A stretch of 64,000 bases of DNA from Hydractinia symbiolongicarpus. Lineage: Eukaryota; Cnidaria; Hydrozoa; Anthoathecata; Hydractiniidae. Each line of letters opens with the position of its first letter. Positions within the stretch are counted from its first letter, which is position 1. The position numbers and the translations under genes were made by a program. Under the pieces are notes generated by a model, which saw only the letters and a program-made list of their open reading frames with translations, was not told where the DNA came from and searched no databases. The stretch is taken from the NCBI RefSeq assembly GCF_029227915.1, contig NC_079881.1:10106001-10170000 (forward strand), given 5' to 3'. Positions 1 through 8,079 of the stretch are shown piece by piece.

Positions 1-59
1 TTTAAAAGCCGCAGTGAATCAAATGTTTGACGCCTATTACAAAACTAGCAACTCAACAA

Positions 60-611
60 TGATTCCGCCGGGCTCGAACCGGGGACCTTGCGCGTGTGAA
101 GCGCACGTGATAACCGCTACACTACGGAATCCAATGAATTTTGGAACCTATGATGAAGGAAAGCAATACAAGGCTAAAATAGCTAGAGAAAAAAGCAAAA
201 ACATGTCGCTTGTTAGTTGCCAGATTCCGTAGTGTAGTGGTTATCACGTGCACTTAACACGTGCAAAGTCCCCGGTTCGAGCCCGGGCGGAATCATTGAT
301 GTTTCTGCGAAGCGAACCTCGGAAGAGCCTCTGTAGGTTCCATGGTGTAATGGTTAGCACTCAGGACTCTGAATCCTGCGATCCGAGTTCAAGTCTCGGT
401 GGAACCTGTGCCGTTAGTTGTGCCTCGGAAGCACCTATTGGGCGTTTGGAAGCAACGGCACTTGAAATATTTTAGTCATTTGCAAAAAGACATTGTAATA
501 ACAACGTTCTTCTGAAATGCATCGGATTAGGGCACAGTGCCTTGTTAGCGCAGTAGGCAGCGCGTCAGTCTCATAATCTGAAGGTCGTGAGTGCGATCCT
601 CAAACAGGGCA
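60..611. tRNA. Unit 1: Val-CAC(-), Val-AAC, Gln-CTG, Met-CAT
   Basis: Val- 60..131 (72 nt, one T-stem C lost); Val+ 223..295; Gln 336..407; Met 539..611. Val+ carries a compensatory anticodon-stem pair change (G30-C40 to A30-T40). Met has T55 changed to G and a T-stem mismatch, so it is doubtful. Confidence 0.93.
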
Positions 612-675
612 AGGCTTTTAAAAGCCGCAGTGAATCAAATGTTTGACGCCTATTACAAAACTAGCAACTCAACAA

Positions 676-1228
676 TGATTCCGCCCGGGCTCGAACCGGG
701 GACCTTGCGCGTGTGAAGCGCACGTGATAACCGCTACACTACAGAATCCAATGAATTTTGGAACCGATGACGAAGGAAAGCAATACAAGGCTAAAACAGC
801 TAGAGAAAAAAGCAAAAACATGTCGCTTGTTAGTTGCCAGATTCCGTAGTGTAGTGGTTATAACGTGCGCCTAACACGCGCAAGGTCCCCGGTTCGAGCC
901 CGGGCGGAATCATTGATGTTTCCGCGAAGCGAACCTCGGAAGAGCCTCTGTAGGTTCGATGGTGTAATGGTTAGCAATCAGGACTCTGAATCTTGCGATC
1001 CGAGTTCAAGTCTCGGTGGAACCTGTGCCGTTAGTTGTGCCTCGAAAGCACCTATTGGGCGTTTGGAAGCAACGGCACTTGAAATATTTTAGTCATTTGC
1101 AAGAAGACATTGTAATAACAACGTTCTTCTGAAATGCATCGGATTAGGGCACAGTGCCTTGTTAGCGCAGTAGGCAGCGCGTCAGTCTCATAATCTGAAG
1201 GTCGTGAGTGCGATCCTCACACAGGGCA
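676..1228. tRNA. Unit 2: Val-CAC(-), Val-AAC, Gln-CTG, Met-CAT
   Basis: Val- 676..748; Val+ 840..912; Gln 953..1024 (acceptor C5 to G mismatch); Met 1156..1228 (T55 to G). Confidence 0.93.
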
Positions 1229-1292
1229 AGGCTTTTAAAAGCCGCAGTGAATCAAATGTTTGACGCCTATTACAAAACTAGCAACTCAACAA

Positions 1293-1845
1293 TGATTCCG
1301 CCCGGGCTCGAACCGGGGACCTTGCGCGTGTGAAGCGCACGTCATAACCGCTACACTACGGAATCCAATGAATTTTGGAACCTATGACGAAGGAAAGCAA
1401 TACAAGGCTAAAATAGCTAGAGAAAAAAGCAAAAACATGTCGGTTGTTAGTTGCCAGATTCCGTAGTGTAGTGGTTATCACGTGCGCTTAACACGCGCAA
1501 GGTCCCCGGTTCGAGCCCGGGCGGAATCATTGATGTTTTCGCGAAGCGAACCTCGGAAGAGCCTCTGTAGGTTCCATGGTGTAATGGTTAGCACTCAGGA
1601 CTCTGAATCCTGCCATCCGAGTTCAAGTCTCGGTGGAACCTGTGCCGTTAGTTGTGCCTCGGAAGCACCTATTGGGCGTTTGGAAGCAACGGCACTTGAA
1701 ATATTTTAGTCATTTGCAAGAAGACATTGTAATAACAACGTTCTTCTGAAATGCATCGGATTAGGGCACAGTGCCTTGTTAGCGCAGTAAGCAGCGCGTC
1801 AGTCCCATAATCTGAAGGTCGTGAGTTCGATCCTCACACAGGGCA
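1293..1845. tRNA. Unit 3: Val-CAC(-), Val-AAC, Gln-CTG, Met-CAT
   Basis: Val- 1293..1365; Val+ 1457..1529; Gln 1570..1641; Met 1773..1845 (U33 to C). A T4 run lies in the Val-Gln spacer. Confidence 0.94.
1773..1845 (+). tRNA. tRNA-Met(CAT) lacking U33 (unit 3)
   Basis: The loop reads CCCATAA: the almost universal U33 before the anticodon is C. The rest of the fold is intact except a D-loop G to A. Decoding is likely impaired. Confidence 0.8.
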
Positions 1846-1909
1846 AGGCTTTTAAAAGCCGCAGTGAATCAAATGTTTGACGCCTATTACAAAACTAGCA
1901 ACTCATTAA

Positions 1910-2462
1910 TGATTCCGCCCGGGCTCGAACCGGGGACCTTGCGCGTGTGAAGCGCACGTGATAACCGCTACACTACGGAATCCAATGAATTTTGGAACCG
2001 ATGACGAAGGAAAGCAATACAAGGCTAAAACAGCTAGAGAAAAAAGCAAAAACATGTCGCTTGTTAGTTGCCAGATTCCGTAGTGTAGTGGTTATCACGT
2101 GCGCTTAACACGCGCAAGGTCCCCGGTTCAAGCCCGGGCGGAATCATTGATGTTTCCGCGAAACGAACCTCGGAAGAGCCTCTGTAGGTTCCTTGGTGTA
2201 ATGGTTAGCAATCAGGACTCTGAATCCTGCGATCCGAGTTCAAGTCTCGGTGGAACCTGTGCCGTTAGTTGTGCCTCGAAAGCACCTATTGGGCGTTTGG
2301 AAGCAACGGCACTTGAAATATTTTAGTCATTTGCAAGAAGACATTGTAATAACAACGTTCTTCTGAAATGCATCGGATTAGGGCACAGTGCCTTGTTAGC
2401 GCAGTAAGCAGCGCGTCAGTCTCATAATCTGAAGGTCGTGAGTTCGATCCTCACACAGGGCA
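1910..2462. tRNA. Unit 4: Val-CAC(-), Val-AAC, Gln-CTG, Met-CAT
   Basis: Val- 1910..1982; Val+ 2074..2146; Gln 2187..2258 (CCTTGG and CAATCAGG variant, shared with units 5, 10, 11); Met 2390..2462. Confidence 0.95.
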
Positions 2463-2526
2463 AGGCTTTTAAAAGCCGCAGTGAATCAAATGTTTGACGC
2501 CTATTACAAAACTAGCAACTCAACAA

Positions 2527-2599
2527 TGATTCCGCCCGGGCTCGAACCGGGGACCTTGCGCGTGTGAAGCGCACGTGATAACCGCTACACTACGGAATC
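2527..2599 (-). tRNA. tRNA-Val-CAC: tRNA-Val(CAC), consensus copy (unit 5)
   Basis: Seen on the minus strand: 7-bp acceptor stem GATTCCG/CGGAATC, discriminator A, D-arm with GCGGTT, anticodon stem TGCGC/GCGCA around loop TTCACAC (anticodon CAC, reads GUG), and T-arm CCCGG-TTCGAGC-CCGGG. Length is 73 nt, no CCA is encoded, and the fold is complete. It differs from the plus-strand Val at anticodon position 34 and at one D-loop base (GCGGTT against GTGGTT), and both differences persist along the array. The internal B box is GGTTCGAGCCC. It lies divergent to Val(+) across a 91-bp spacer. On the minus strand a T4 run follows about 15 nt after the 3' end, and a second one sits in the palindrome. 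Confidence 0.97.
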
Positions 2600-2690
2600 C
2601 AATGAATTTTGGAACCGATGACGAAGGAAAGCAATACAAGGCTAAAACAGCTAGAGAAAAAAGCAAAAACCTGTCGCTTGTTAGTTGCCA
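2600..2690. promoter_or_regulatory. Divergent Val-Val spacer (91 bp, unit 5)
   Basis: This spacer holds the 5' leaders of both Val genes, which point away from each other. It is A-rich on the plus strand, with runs AAAAAA and AAAAA near its right end; on the minus strand these are T6 and T5 runs that would stop polymerase III arriving antisense from the right. No clear TATA element is seen; polymerase III promoters of tRNA genes are internal. A regulatory role is inferred only from position. Confidence 0.5.
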
Positions 2691-2763
2691 GATTCCGTAG
2701 TGTAGTGGTTATCACGTGCGCTTAACACGCGCAAGGTCCCCGGTTCGAGCCCGGGCGGAATCA
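2691..2763 (+). tRNA. tRNA-Val-AAC: tRNA-Val(AAC), consensus copy (unit 5)
   Basis: Acceptor stem GATTCCG/CGGAATC, D-arm with GTGGTT, anticodon stem TGCGC/GCGCA around loop TTAACAC (anticodon AAC), and T-arm CCCGG-TTCGAGC-CCGGG; 73 nt with discriminator A. By established eukaryotic decoding A34 would be edited to inosine, so the tRNA would read GUU, GUC and GUA. The body resembles animal tRNA-Val(AAC) throughout. The next gene, Gln, starts 40 bp downstream, and in most units no T4 run lies between them. By my count 42 full-length copies in the window carry AAC. Confidence 0.97.
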
Positions 2764-3143
2764 TTGATGTTTCCGCGAAACGAACCTCGGAAGAGCCTCT
2801 GTAGGTTCCTTGGTGTAATGGTTAGCAATCAGGACTCTGAATCCTGCGATCCGAGTTCAAGTCTCGGTGGAACCTGTGCCGTTAGTTGTGCCTCGAAAGC
2901 ACCTATTGGGCGTTTGGAAGCAACGGCACTTGAAATATTTTAGTCATTTGCAAGAAGACATTGTAATAACAACGTTCTTCTCAAATGCATCGGATTAGGG
3001 CACAGTGCCTTGTTAGCGCAGTAGGCAGCGCGTCAGTCTCATAATCTGAAGGTCTTGAGTTCGATCCTCACACAGGGCAAGGCTTTTAAAAGCCGCAGTG
3101 AATCAAATGTTTGACGCCTATTACAAAACTAGCAACTCAACAA

Positions 3144-3696
3144 TGATTCCGCCCGGGCTCGAACCGGGGACCTTGCGCGTGTGAAGCGCACGTCATAACC
3201 GCTACACTACGGAATCCAATGAATTTTGGAACCTATGACGAAGGAAAGCAATACAAGGCTAAAATAGCTAGAGAAAAAAGCAAAAACATGTCGGTTGTTA
3301 GTTGCCAGATTCCGTAGTGTAGTGGTTATCACGTGCGCTTAACACGCGCAAGGTCCCCGGTTCGAGCCCAGGCGGAATCATTGATGTTTTCGCGAAGCGA
3401 ACCTCGGAAGAGCCTCTGTAGGTTCCATGGTGTAATGGTTAGCACTCAGGACTCTGAATCCTGCCATCCGAGTTCAAGTCTCGGTGGAACCTGTGCCGTT
3501 ATTTGTGCCTCGAAAGCACCTATTGGGCGTTTGGAAGCAACGGCACTTGAAATATTTTAGTCATTTGCAAGAAGACATTGTAATAACAACGTTCTTCTGA
3601 AATGCATCTGATTAGGGCACAGTGCCTTGTTAGCGCAGTAGGCAGCGCGTCAGTCTCAAAATCTGAAGGTCGTGAGTTCGATCCTCACACAGGGCA
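3144..3696. tRNA. Unit 6: Val-CAC(-), Val-AAC, Gln-CTG, Met-body CAA
   Basis: Val- 3144..3216; Val+ 3308..3380; Gln 3421..3492; Met body 3624..3696 with anticodon CAA. T4 run in the Val-Gln spacer. Close relative of unit 3. Confidence 0.94.
3624..3696 (+). tRNA. tRNA-Met body with anticodon CAA (unit 6)
   Basis: T36 to A gives loop CTCAAAA and anticodon CAA (Leu codon UUG) on an elongator Met body. All stems remain paired. Confidence 0.82.
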
Positions 3697-3760
3697 AGGC
3701 TTTTAAAAGCCGCAGTGAATCAAATGTTTGACGCCTCTTACAAAACTAGCAACTCAACAA

Positions 3761-4313
3761 TGATTCCGCCCGGGCTCGAACCGGGGAACTTGCGCGTGTG
3801 AAGCGCACGTGATAACCGATACACTACGGAATCCACTGAATTTTGGAACCTATGACGAAGGAAAGCAATACAAGGCTAAAACAGCTAGAGAAAAAAGCAA
3901 AAACATGTCGCTTTTTAGTTGCCAGATTCCGTAGTGTAGTGGTTATCACGTGCGCTTAACACGCGCAAGGTCCCCGGTTCAAGCCCGGACGGATTTATTG
4001 ATGTTTCCGCGAAGCGAACCTCAGAAGAGCCTCTGTAGGTTCCATGGTGTAATGGTTAGCACTCAGGACTCTGAATCCTGCGATCCGAGTTCAAGTCTCG
4101 GTGGAACCTATGCCGTTAGTTGTGCCTCGGAAGCACCTATTGGGCGTTTGGAAGCAACGGCACTTCAAATATTTTAGTCATTTGCAAGAAGACATTGTAA
4201 TAACAACGTTCTTCTGAAATGCATCGGATTAGGGCACAGTGCCTTGTTAGCGCAGTAGGCAGCGCGTCAGTCTCATAATCTGAAGGTCGTGAGTTCGATC
4301 CTCACACAGGGCA
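3761..4313. tRNA. Unit 7: Val-CAC(-), Val-AAC, Gln-CTG, Met-CAT
   Basis: Val- 3761..3833; Val+ 3925..3997 (3' acceptor strand has mismatches, weak); Gln 4038..4109; Met 4241..4313. Confidence 0.93.
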
Positions 4314-4377
4314 AGGCTTTTAAAAGCCGCAGTGAATCAAATGTTTGACGCCTATTACAAAACTAGCAACTCAACAA

Positions 4378-4930
4378 TGATTCCGCCCGGGCTCGAACCG
4401 GGGACATTGCGCGTGTGAAGCGCACGTGACACCCGCTACACTACGGAATCCAATGAATTTTGGAACCTATGACGAAGGAAAGCAATACAAGGCTAAAATA
4501 GCTAGAGAAAAAAGCAAAAACATGTCGCTTGTTAGTTGCCAGATTCCGTAGTGTAGTGGTTATCACGTGCGATTAACACGCGCAAGGTCCCCGGTTCGAG
4601 CCCGGGCGGAATCATTGATGTTTCCGCGAAGCAAACCTCGGAAGAGCCTCCGTAGGTTCCATAGTGTAATGGTTAGCACTCAGGACTCTAAATCCTGCCA
4701 TCCGAGTTCAAGTCTCGGTGGAACCTGTGCCGTTAGTTGTGCCTCGGAAGCACCTATTGGGCGTTTGGAAGCAACGGCACTTGAAATATTTTAGTCATTT
4801 GCAAGAAGACATTGTAATAACAACGTTCTTCTGAAATGCATCGGATTAGGGCACAGTGCCTTGTTAGCGCAGTAAGCAGCGCGTCAGTCTCATAATCTGA
4901 AGGTCGTGAGTTCGATCCTCACACAGGGCA
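4378..4930. tRNA. Unit 8: Val-CAC(-), Val-AAC, Gln-body CTA, Met-CAT
   Basis: Val- 4378..4450 (D-arm changes); Val+ 4542..4614; Gln body 4655..4726 with anticodon CTA; Met 4858..4930. Confidence 0.94.
4655..4726 (+). tRNA. tRNA-Gln body with anticodon CTA (unit 8)
   Basis: The anticodon loop is CTCTAAA, so the anticodon is CTA, complementary to the UAG stop codon. Acceptor and T-arm are intact; one D-side base is changed (CATAGTG). It is a candidate amber suppressor if expressed, or a neutral variant in a redundant array. Confidence 0.85.
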
Positions 4931-4994
4931 AGGCTTTTAAAAGCCGCAGTGAATCAAATGTTTGACGCCTATTACAAAACTAGCAACTCAACAA

Positions 4995-5547
4995 TGATTC
5001 CGCCCGGGCTCGAACCGGGGACCTTGCGCGTGTGAAGCGCACGTGATAACCGCTACACTACGGAATCCAATGAATTTTGGAACCGATGACGAAGGAAAGC
5101 AATACAAGGCTAAAACAGCTAGAGAAAAAAGCAAAAACATGTCGCTTGTTAGTTGCCAGATTCCGTAGTGTAGTGGTTATCACGTGCGCTTAACACGCTC
5201 AAGGTCCCCGGTTCGAGCCCGGGCGGAATCATTGATGTTTTCGCGAAGCGAACCTCGGAAGAGCCTCTGTAGGTTCCATGGTGTAATGGTTAGCACTCAG
5301 GACTCTGAATCCTGCCATCCGAGTTCAAGTCTCGGTGGAACCTGTGCCATTAGTTGTGCCTCGGAAGCACCCATTGGGCGTTTGGAAGCAACGGCACTTG
5401 AAATATTTTAGTCATTTGCAAGAAGACATTGTAATAACAACGTTCTTCTGAAATGCATCGGATTAGGGCACAGTGCCTTGTTAGCGCATTAAGCAGCGCG
5501 TCAGTCTCATAATCTGAAGGTCGTGAGTTCGATCCTCACACAGGGCA
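4995..5547. tRNA. Unit 9: Val-CAC(-), Val-AAC, Gln-CTG, Met-CAT
   Basis: Val- 4995..5067; Val+ 5159..5231 (anticodon-stem mismatch); Gln 5272..5343; Met 5475..5547. T4 run in the Val-Gln spacer. Confidence 0.94.
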
Positions 5548-5611
5548 AGGCTTTTAAAAGCCGCAGTGAATCAAATGTTTGACGCCTATTACAAAACTAG
5601 CAACTCAACAA

Positions 5612-6164
5612 TGATTCCGCCCGGGCTCGAACCGGGGACCTTGCGCGTGTGAAGCGCACGTGATAACCGCTACACTACGGAATCCAATGAATTTTGGAAC
5701 CGATGACGAAGGAAAGCAATACAAGGCTAAAACAGCTAGAGAAAAAAGCAAAAACATGTCGCTTGTTAGTTGCCAGATTCCGTAGTGTAGTGGTTATCAC
5801 GTGCGCTTAACACGCGCAAGGTCCCCGGTTCGAGCCCGGGCGGAATCATTGATGTTTCCGCGAAACGAACCTCGGAAGAGCCTCTGTAGGTTCCTTGGTG
5901 TAATGGTTAGCAATCAGGACTTTGAATCCTGCGATCCGAGTTCAAGTCTCGGTGGAACCTGTGCCGTTAGTTGTGCCTCGAAAGCACCTATTGGGCGTTT
6001 GGAAGCAACGGCACTTGAAATATTTTAGTCATTTGCAAGAAGACATTGTAATAACAACGTTCTTCTGAAATGCATCTGATTAGGGCACAGTGCCTTGTTA
6101 GCGCAGTAGGCAGCGCGTCAGTCTCATAATCTGAAGTTCGTGAGTTCGATCCTCACACAGGGCA
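5612..6164. tRNA. Unit 10: Val-CAC(-), Val-AAC, Gln-TTG, Met-CAT
   Basis: Val- 5612..5684; Val+ 5776..5848; Gln 5889..5960 with anticodon TTG; Met 6092..6164. Confidence 0.94.
5889..5960 (+). tRNA. tRNA-Gln-TTG: tRNA-Gln(TTG) (unit 10)
   Basis: One C34-to-T change gives loop CTTTGAA and anticodon TTG, the second Gln isoacceptor (reads CAA and CAG). The body is the unit 4/5/11 subtype. It is the only TTG copy seen in the window. Confidence 0.88.
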
Positions 6165-6228
6165 AGGCTTTTAAAAGCCGCAGTGAATCAAATGTTTGAC
6201 GCCTATTACAAAACTAGCAACTCAACAA

Positions 6229-6781
6229 TGATTCCGCCCGGGCTCGAACCGGGGACCTTGCGCGTGTGAAGCGCACGTGATAACCGCTACACTACGGAAT
6301 CCAATGAATTTTGGAACCGATGACGAAGGAAAGCAATACAAGGCTAAAACAGCTAGAGAAAAAAGCAAAAACATGTCGCTTGTTAGCTGCCAGATTCCGT
6401 AGTGTAGTGGTTATCACGTGCGCTTAACACGCGCAAGGTCCCCGGTTCGAGCCCGGGCGGAATCATTGATGTTTCCGCGAAACGAACCTCGGAAGAGCCT
6501 CTGTAGGTTCCTTGGTGTAATGGTTAGCAATCAGGACTCTCAATCCTGCGATCCGAGTTCAAGTCTCGGTGGAACCTGTGCCGTTATTTGTGCCTCGAAA
6601 GCACCTATTGGGCGTTTGGAAGCAACGGCACTTGAAATATTTTAGTCATTTGCAAGAAGACATTGTAATAACAACGTTCTTCTGAAATGCATCTGATTAG
6701 GGCACAGTGCCTTGTTAGCGCAGTAGGCAGCGCGTCAGTCTCATAATCTGAAGGTCGTGAGTTCGATCCTCACACAGGGCA
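6229..6781. tRNA. Unit 11: Val-CAC(-), Val-AAC, Gln-body CTC, Met-CAT
   Basis: Val- 6229..6301; Val+ 6393..6465; Gln body 6506..6577 with anticodon CTC; Met 6709..6781. Confidence 0.94.
6506..6577 (+). tRNA. tRNA-Gln body with anticodon CTC (unit 11)
   Basis: G36 to C gives loop CTCTCAA and anticodon CTC (Glu codon GAG) on a Gln body. Likely inactive or poorly charged; possible mistranslation if functional. Confidence 0.82.
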
Positions 6782-6845
6782 AGGCTTTTAAAAGCCGCAG
6801 TGAATCAAATGTTTGACGCCTATTACAAAACTAGCAACTCAACAA

Positions 6846-7398
6846 TGATTCCGCCCGGGCTCGAACCGGGGAACTTGCGCGTGTGAAGCGCACGTGATAA
6901 CCGCTACACTACGGAATCCAATGAATTTTGGAACCTATGACGAAGGAAAGCAATACAAGGCTAAAATAGCTAGAGAAAAAAGCAAAAACATGTCGCTTTT
7001 TAGTTGCCAGATTCCGTAGTGTAGTGGTTATCACGTGCGCTTAACACGCGCAAGGTCCCCGGTTCAAGCCCGGACGGATTCATTGATGTTTCCGCGAAGC
7101 GAACCTCAGAAGAGCCTCTGTAGGTTCCATGGTGTAATGGTTAGCACTCAGGACTCTGAATCCTGCGATCCGAGTTCAAGTCTCGGTGGAACCTATGCCG
7201 TTAGTTGTGCCTCGGAAGCACCTTTTGGGCGTTTGGAAGCAACGGCACTTCAAATATTTTAGTCATTTGCAAGAAGACATTGTAATAACAACGTTCTTCT
7301 GAAATGCATCGGATTAGGGCACAGTGCCTTGTTAGCGCAGTAGGCAGCGCGTCAGTCTCATAATCTGAAGGTCGTGAGTTCGATCCTCACACAGGGCA
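6846..7398. tRNA. Unit 12: Val-CAC(-), Val-AAC, Gln-CTG, Met-CAT
   Basis: Val- 6846..6918; Val+ 7010..7082 (acceptor mismatch, as in unit 7); Gln 7123..7194; Met 7326..7398. Confidence 0.94.
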
Positions 7399-7699
7399 AG
7401 GCTTTTAAAAGCCGCAGTGAATCAAATGTTTGACGCCTATTACAAAACTAGCAACTGAACAATGATTCCGCCCGTGCTCGAACCGGGGACCTTGCGCGTG
7501 TGAAGCGCACGTGATAACCGCTACACTACGGAATCCAATGAATTTTGGAACCTATGACGAAGGAAAGCAATACAAGGCTAAAATAGCTAGAGAAAAAAGC
7601 AAAAACATGTCGCTTTTTAGTTGCCAGATTCCGTAGTATAGTGGTTATCACGTGCGCTTAACACGCGCAAGGTCCCCGGTTCGAGCCCGGGCGGAATCA

Positions 7700-7739
7700 T
7701 TGATGTTTCCGCGAAGCGAACCTCGGAAGAGCCTCTGTA
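7700..7739 (+). promoter_or_regulatory. Val-Gln spacer without terminator (unit 13)
   Basis: This 40-bp spacer has at most a T3 run in the standard unit, so Val and Gln could lie on one polymerase III transcript. It contains an inverted repeat TTCCG/CGGAA that could form a small hairpin between the two tRNAs. It shares the motif CCTCGGAAG with the Gln trailer. Confidence 0.55.
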
Positions 7740-7811
7740 GGTTCCATGGTGTAATGGTTAGCACTCAGGACTCTGAATCCTGCGATCCGAGTTCAAGTCT
7801 CGGTGGAACCT
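7740..7811 (+). tRNA. tRNA-Gln-CTG: tRNA-Gln(CTG), consensus copy (unit 13)
   Basis: 72 nt: acceptor stem GGTTCCA/TGGAACC, discriminator T, D-arm with AATGGTTAGCAC, anticodon stem CAGGA/TCCTG around loop CTCTGAA (anticodon CTG, reads CAG), and T-arm CCGAG-TTCAAGT-CTCGG. It matches eukaryotic tRNA-Gln(CTG) nearly base for base. It begins 40 bp after Val(+). No T4 run follows directly; the first one lies 62 nt beyond the gene, so the primary transcript should have a long structured trailer. Confidence 0.97.
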
Positions 7812-7865
7812 GTGCCGTTATTTGTGCCTCGGAAGCACCTATTGGGCGTTTGGAAGCAACGGCAC
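7812..7865 (+). ncRNA. Foldable Gln 3' trailer (54 nt, unit 13)
   Basis: Directly after Gln, GTGCCGTT and AACGGCAC form a perfect 8-bp inverted repeat enclosing 38 nt; inside, GTGC/GCAC closes a 7-nt loop CTCGGAA. The element recurs in every unit. It could be trailer structure guiding 3' processing or a small RNA released from the Gln transcript. No known family is recognised, and conservation alone is weak evidence because the whole unit is homogenised. Confidence 0.4.
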
Positions 7866-7873
7866 TTCAAATA

Positions 7874-7877
7874 TTTT
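7874..7877 (+). terminator. T4 run ending the Gln transcript (unit 13)
   Basis: This is the first T4 run downstream of Gln, 62 nt past the gene. It is lost by substitution to T3 or TTTC in units 19, 21, 28, 38, 41, 43, 49, 53, 57, 92, 96 and 100, where the next good T run is after Met. Confidence 0.65.
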
Positions 7878-7942
7878 AGTCATTTGCAAGAAGACATTGT
7901 ATTAAGAACGTTCTTCTGAAATGCATCGGATTAGGGCACAGT

Positions 7943-8015
7943 GCCTTGTTAGCGCAGTAGGCAGCGCGTCAGTCTCATAATCTGAAGGTCGTGAGTTCGA
8001 TCCTCACACAGGGCA
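7943..8015 (+). tRNA. tRNA-Met-CAT: Elongator tRNA-Met(CAT), consensus copy (unit 13)
   Basis: 73 nt: acceptor GCCTTGT/ACAGGGC with a T4-G69 wobble, D-arm with an A-box match TAGCGCAGTAGG, anticodon stem TCAGT/TCTGA around loop CTCATAA (anticodon CAT), and T-arm GTGAG-TTCGATC-CTCAC. The 31-39 T-T opposition is also found in animal elongator tRNA-Met. Initiator features (three G-C pairs closing the anticodon stem, AUCG in the T loop) are absent, so this is the elongator. A T4 run starts 5 nt after the gene inside the palindrome. A C4 variant (units 14, 18, 23, 30, 32) turns the wobble into a Watson-Crick pair. Confidence 0.97.
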
Positions 8016-8016
8016 A

Positions 8017-8030
8017 GGCTTTTAAAAGCC
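8017..8030. terminator. Palindromic bidirectional terminator GGCTTTTAAAAGCC
   Basis: A perfect 14-bp palindrome starting 2 nt after Met. Read on plus it gives T4 just after Met; read on minus it gives T4 downstream of the next unit's Val(CAC). It occurs in nearly every unit, with arm variants such as AGCC for GGCT (units 38, 45, 46, 49 and others) and CTGC for CCGC just outside it (units 22-26). Confidence 0.8.
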
Positions 8031-8060
8031 GCAGTGAATCAAATTTTTGACGCCTATTAC

Positions 8061-8064
8061 AAAA
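8061..8064 (-). terminator. Proximal minus-strand T4 of Val(CAC) (unit 14)
   Basis: On the minus strand a T4 run lies 15 nt past the 3' end of Val(CAC). It is broken by one substitution in many B- and D-type units (for example 41, 43, 51, 53, 55, 57, 59, 60, 62, 64, 66, 98, 102), leaving the palindrome as backstop. Confidence 0.65.
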
Positions 8065-8079
8065 CTAGCAACTCAACAA

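Larger units (their letters stand above)
2527..3079. tRNA. Unit 5: Val-CAC(-), Val-AAC, Gln-CTG, Met-CAT
   Basis: Val- 2527..2599; Val+ 2691..2763; Gln 2804..2875; Met 3007..3079 (T-stem G to T). Confidence 0.95.
7463..8015. tRNA. Unit 13: Val-CAC(-), Val-AAC, Gln-CTG, Met-CAT
   Basis: Val- 7463..7535; Val+ 7627..7699; Gln 7740..7811; Met 7943..8015. Gln and Met are consensus. Confidence 0.96.

Noticed and set aside
248-475. A family of about 75-residue open frames repeated in nearly every unit from this position on
   Set aside because: Each starts in the Val anticodon arm and runs through Gln into its trailer. Its conservation is that of the tRNA genes, indels in the DNA break it freely, and the predicted residues are arginine/serine-rich translations of tRNA sequence.
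539-611. Met as the initiator tRNA
   Set aside because: The anticodon stem lacks the three G-C pairs and the T loop is the elongator type TTCGATC.
1144-1160. Inverted repeat GGCACAGTGCC at the Met start as a possible operator
   Set aside because: It overlaps the first Met bases, is only 5 bp per arm, and nothing else supports regulation.
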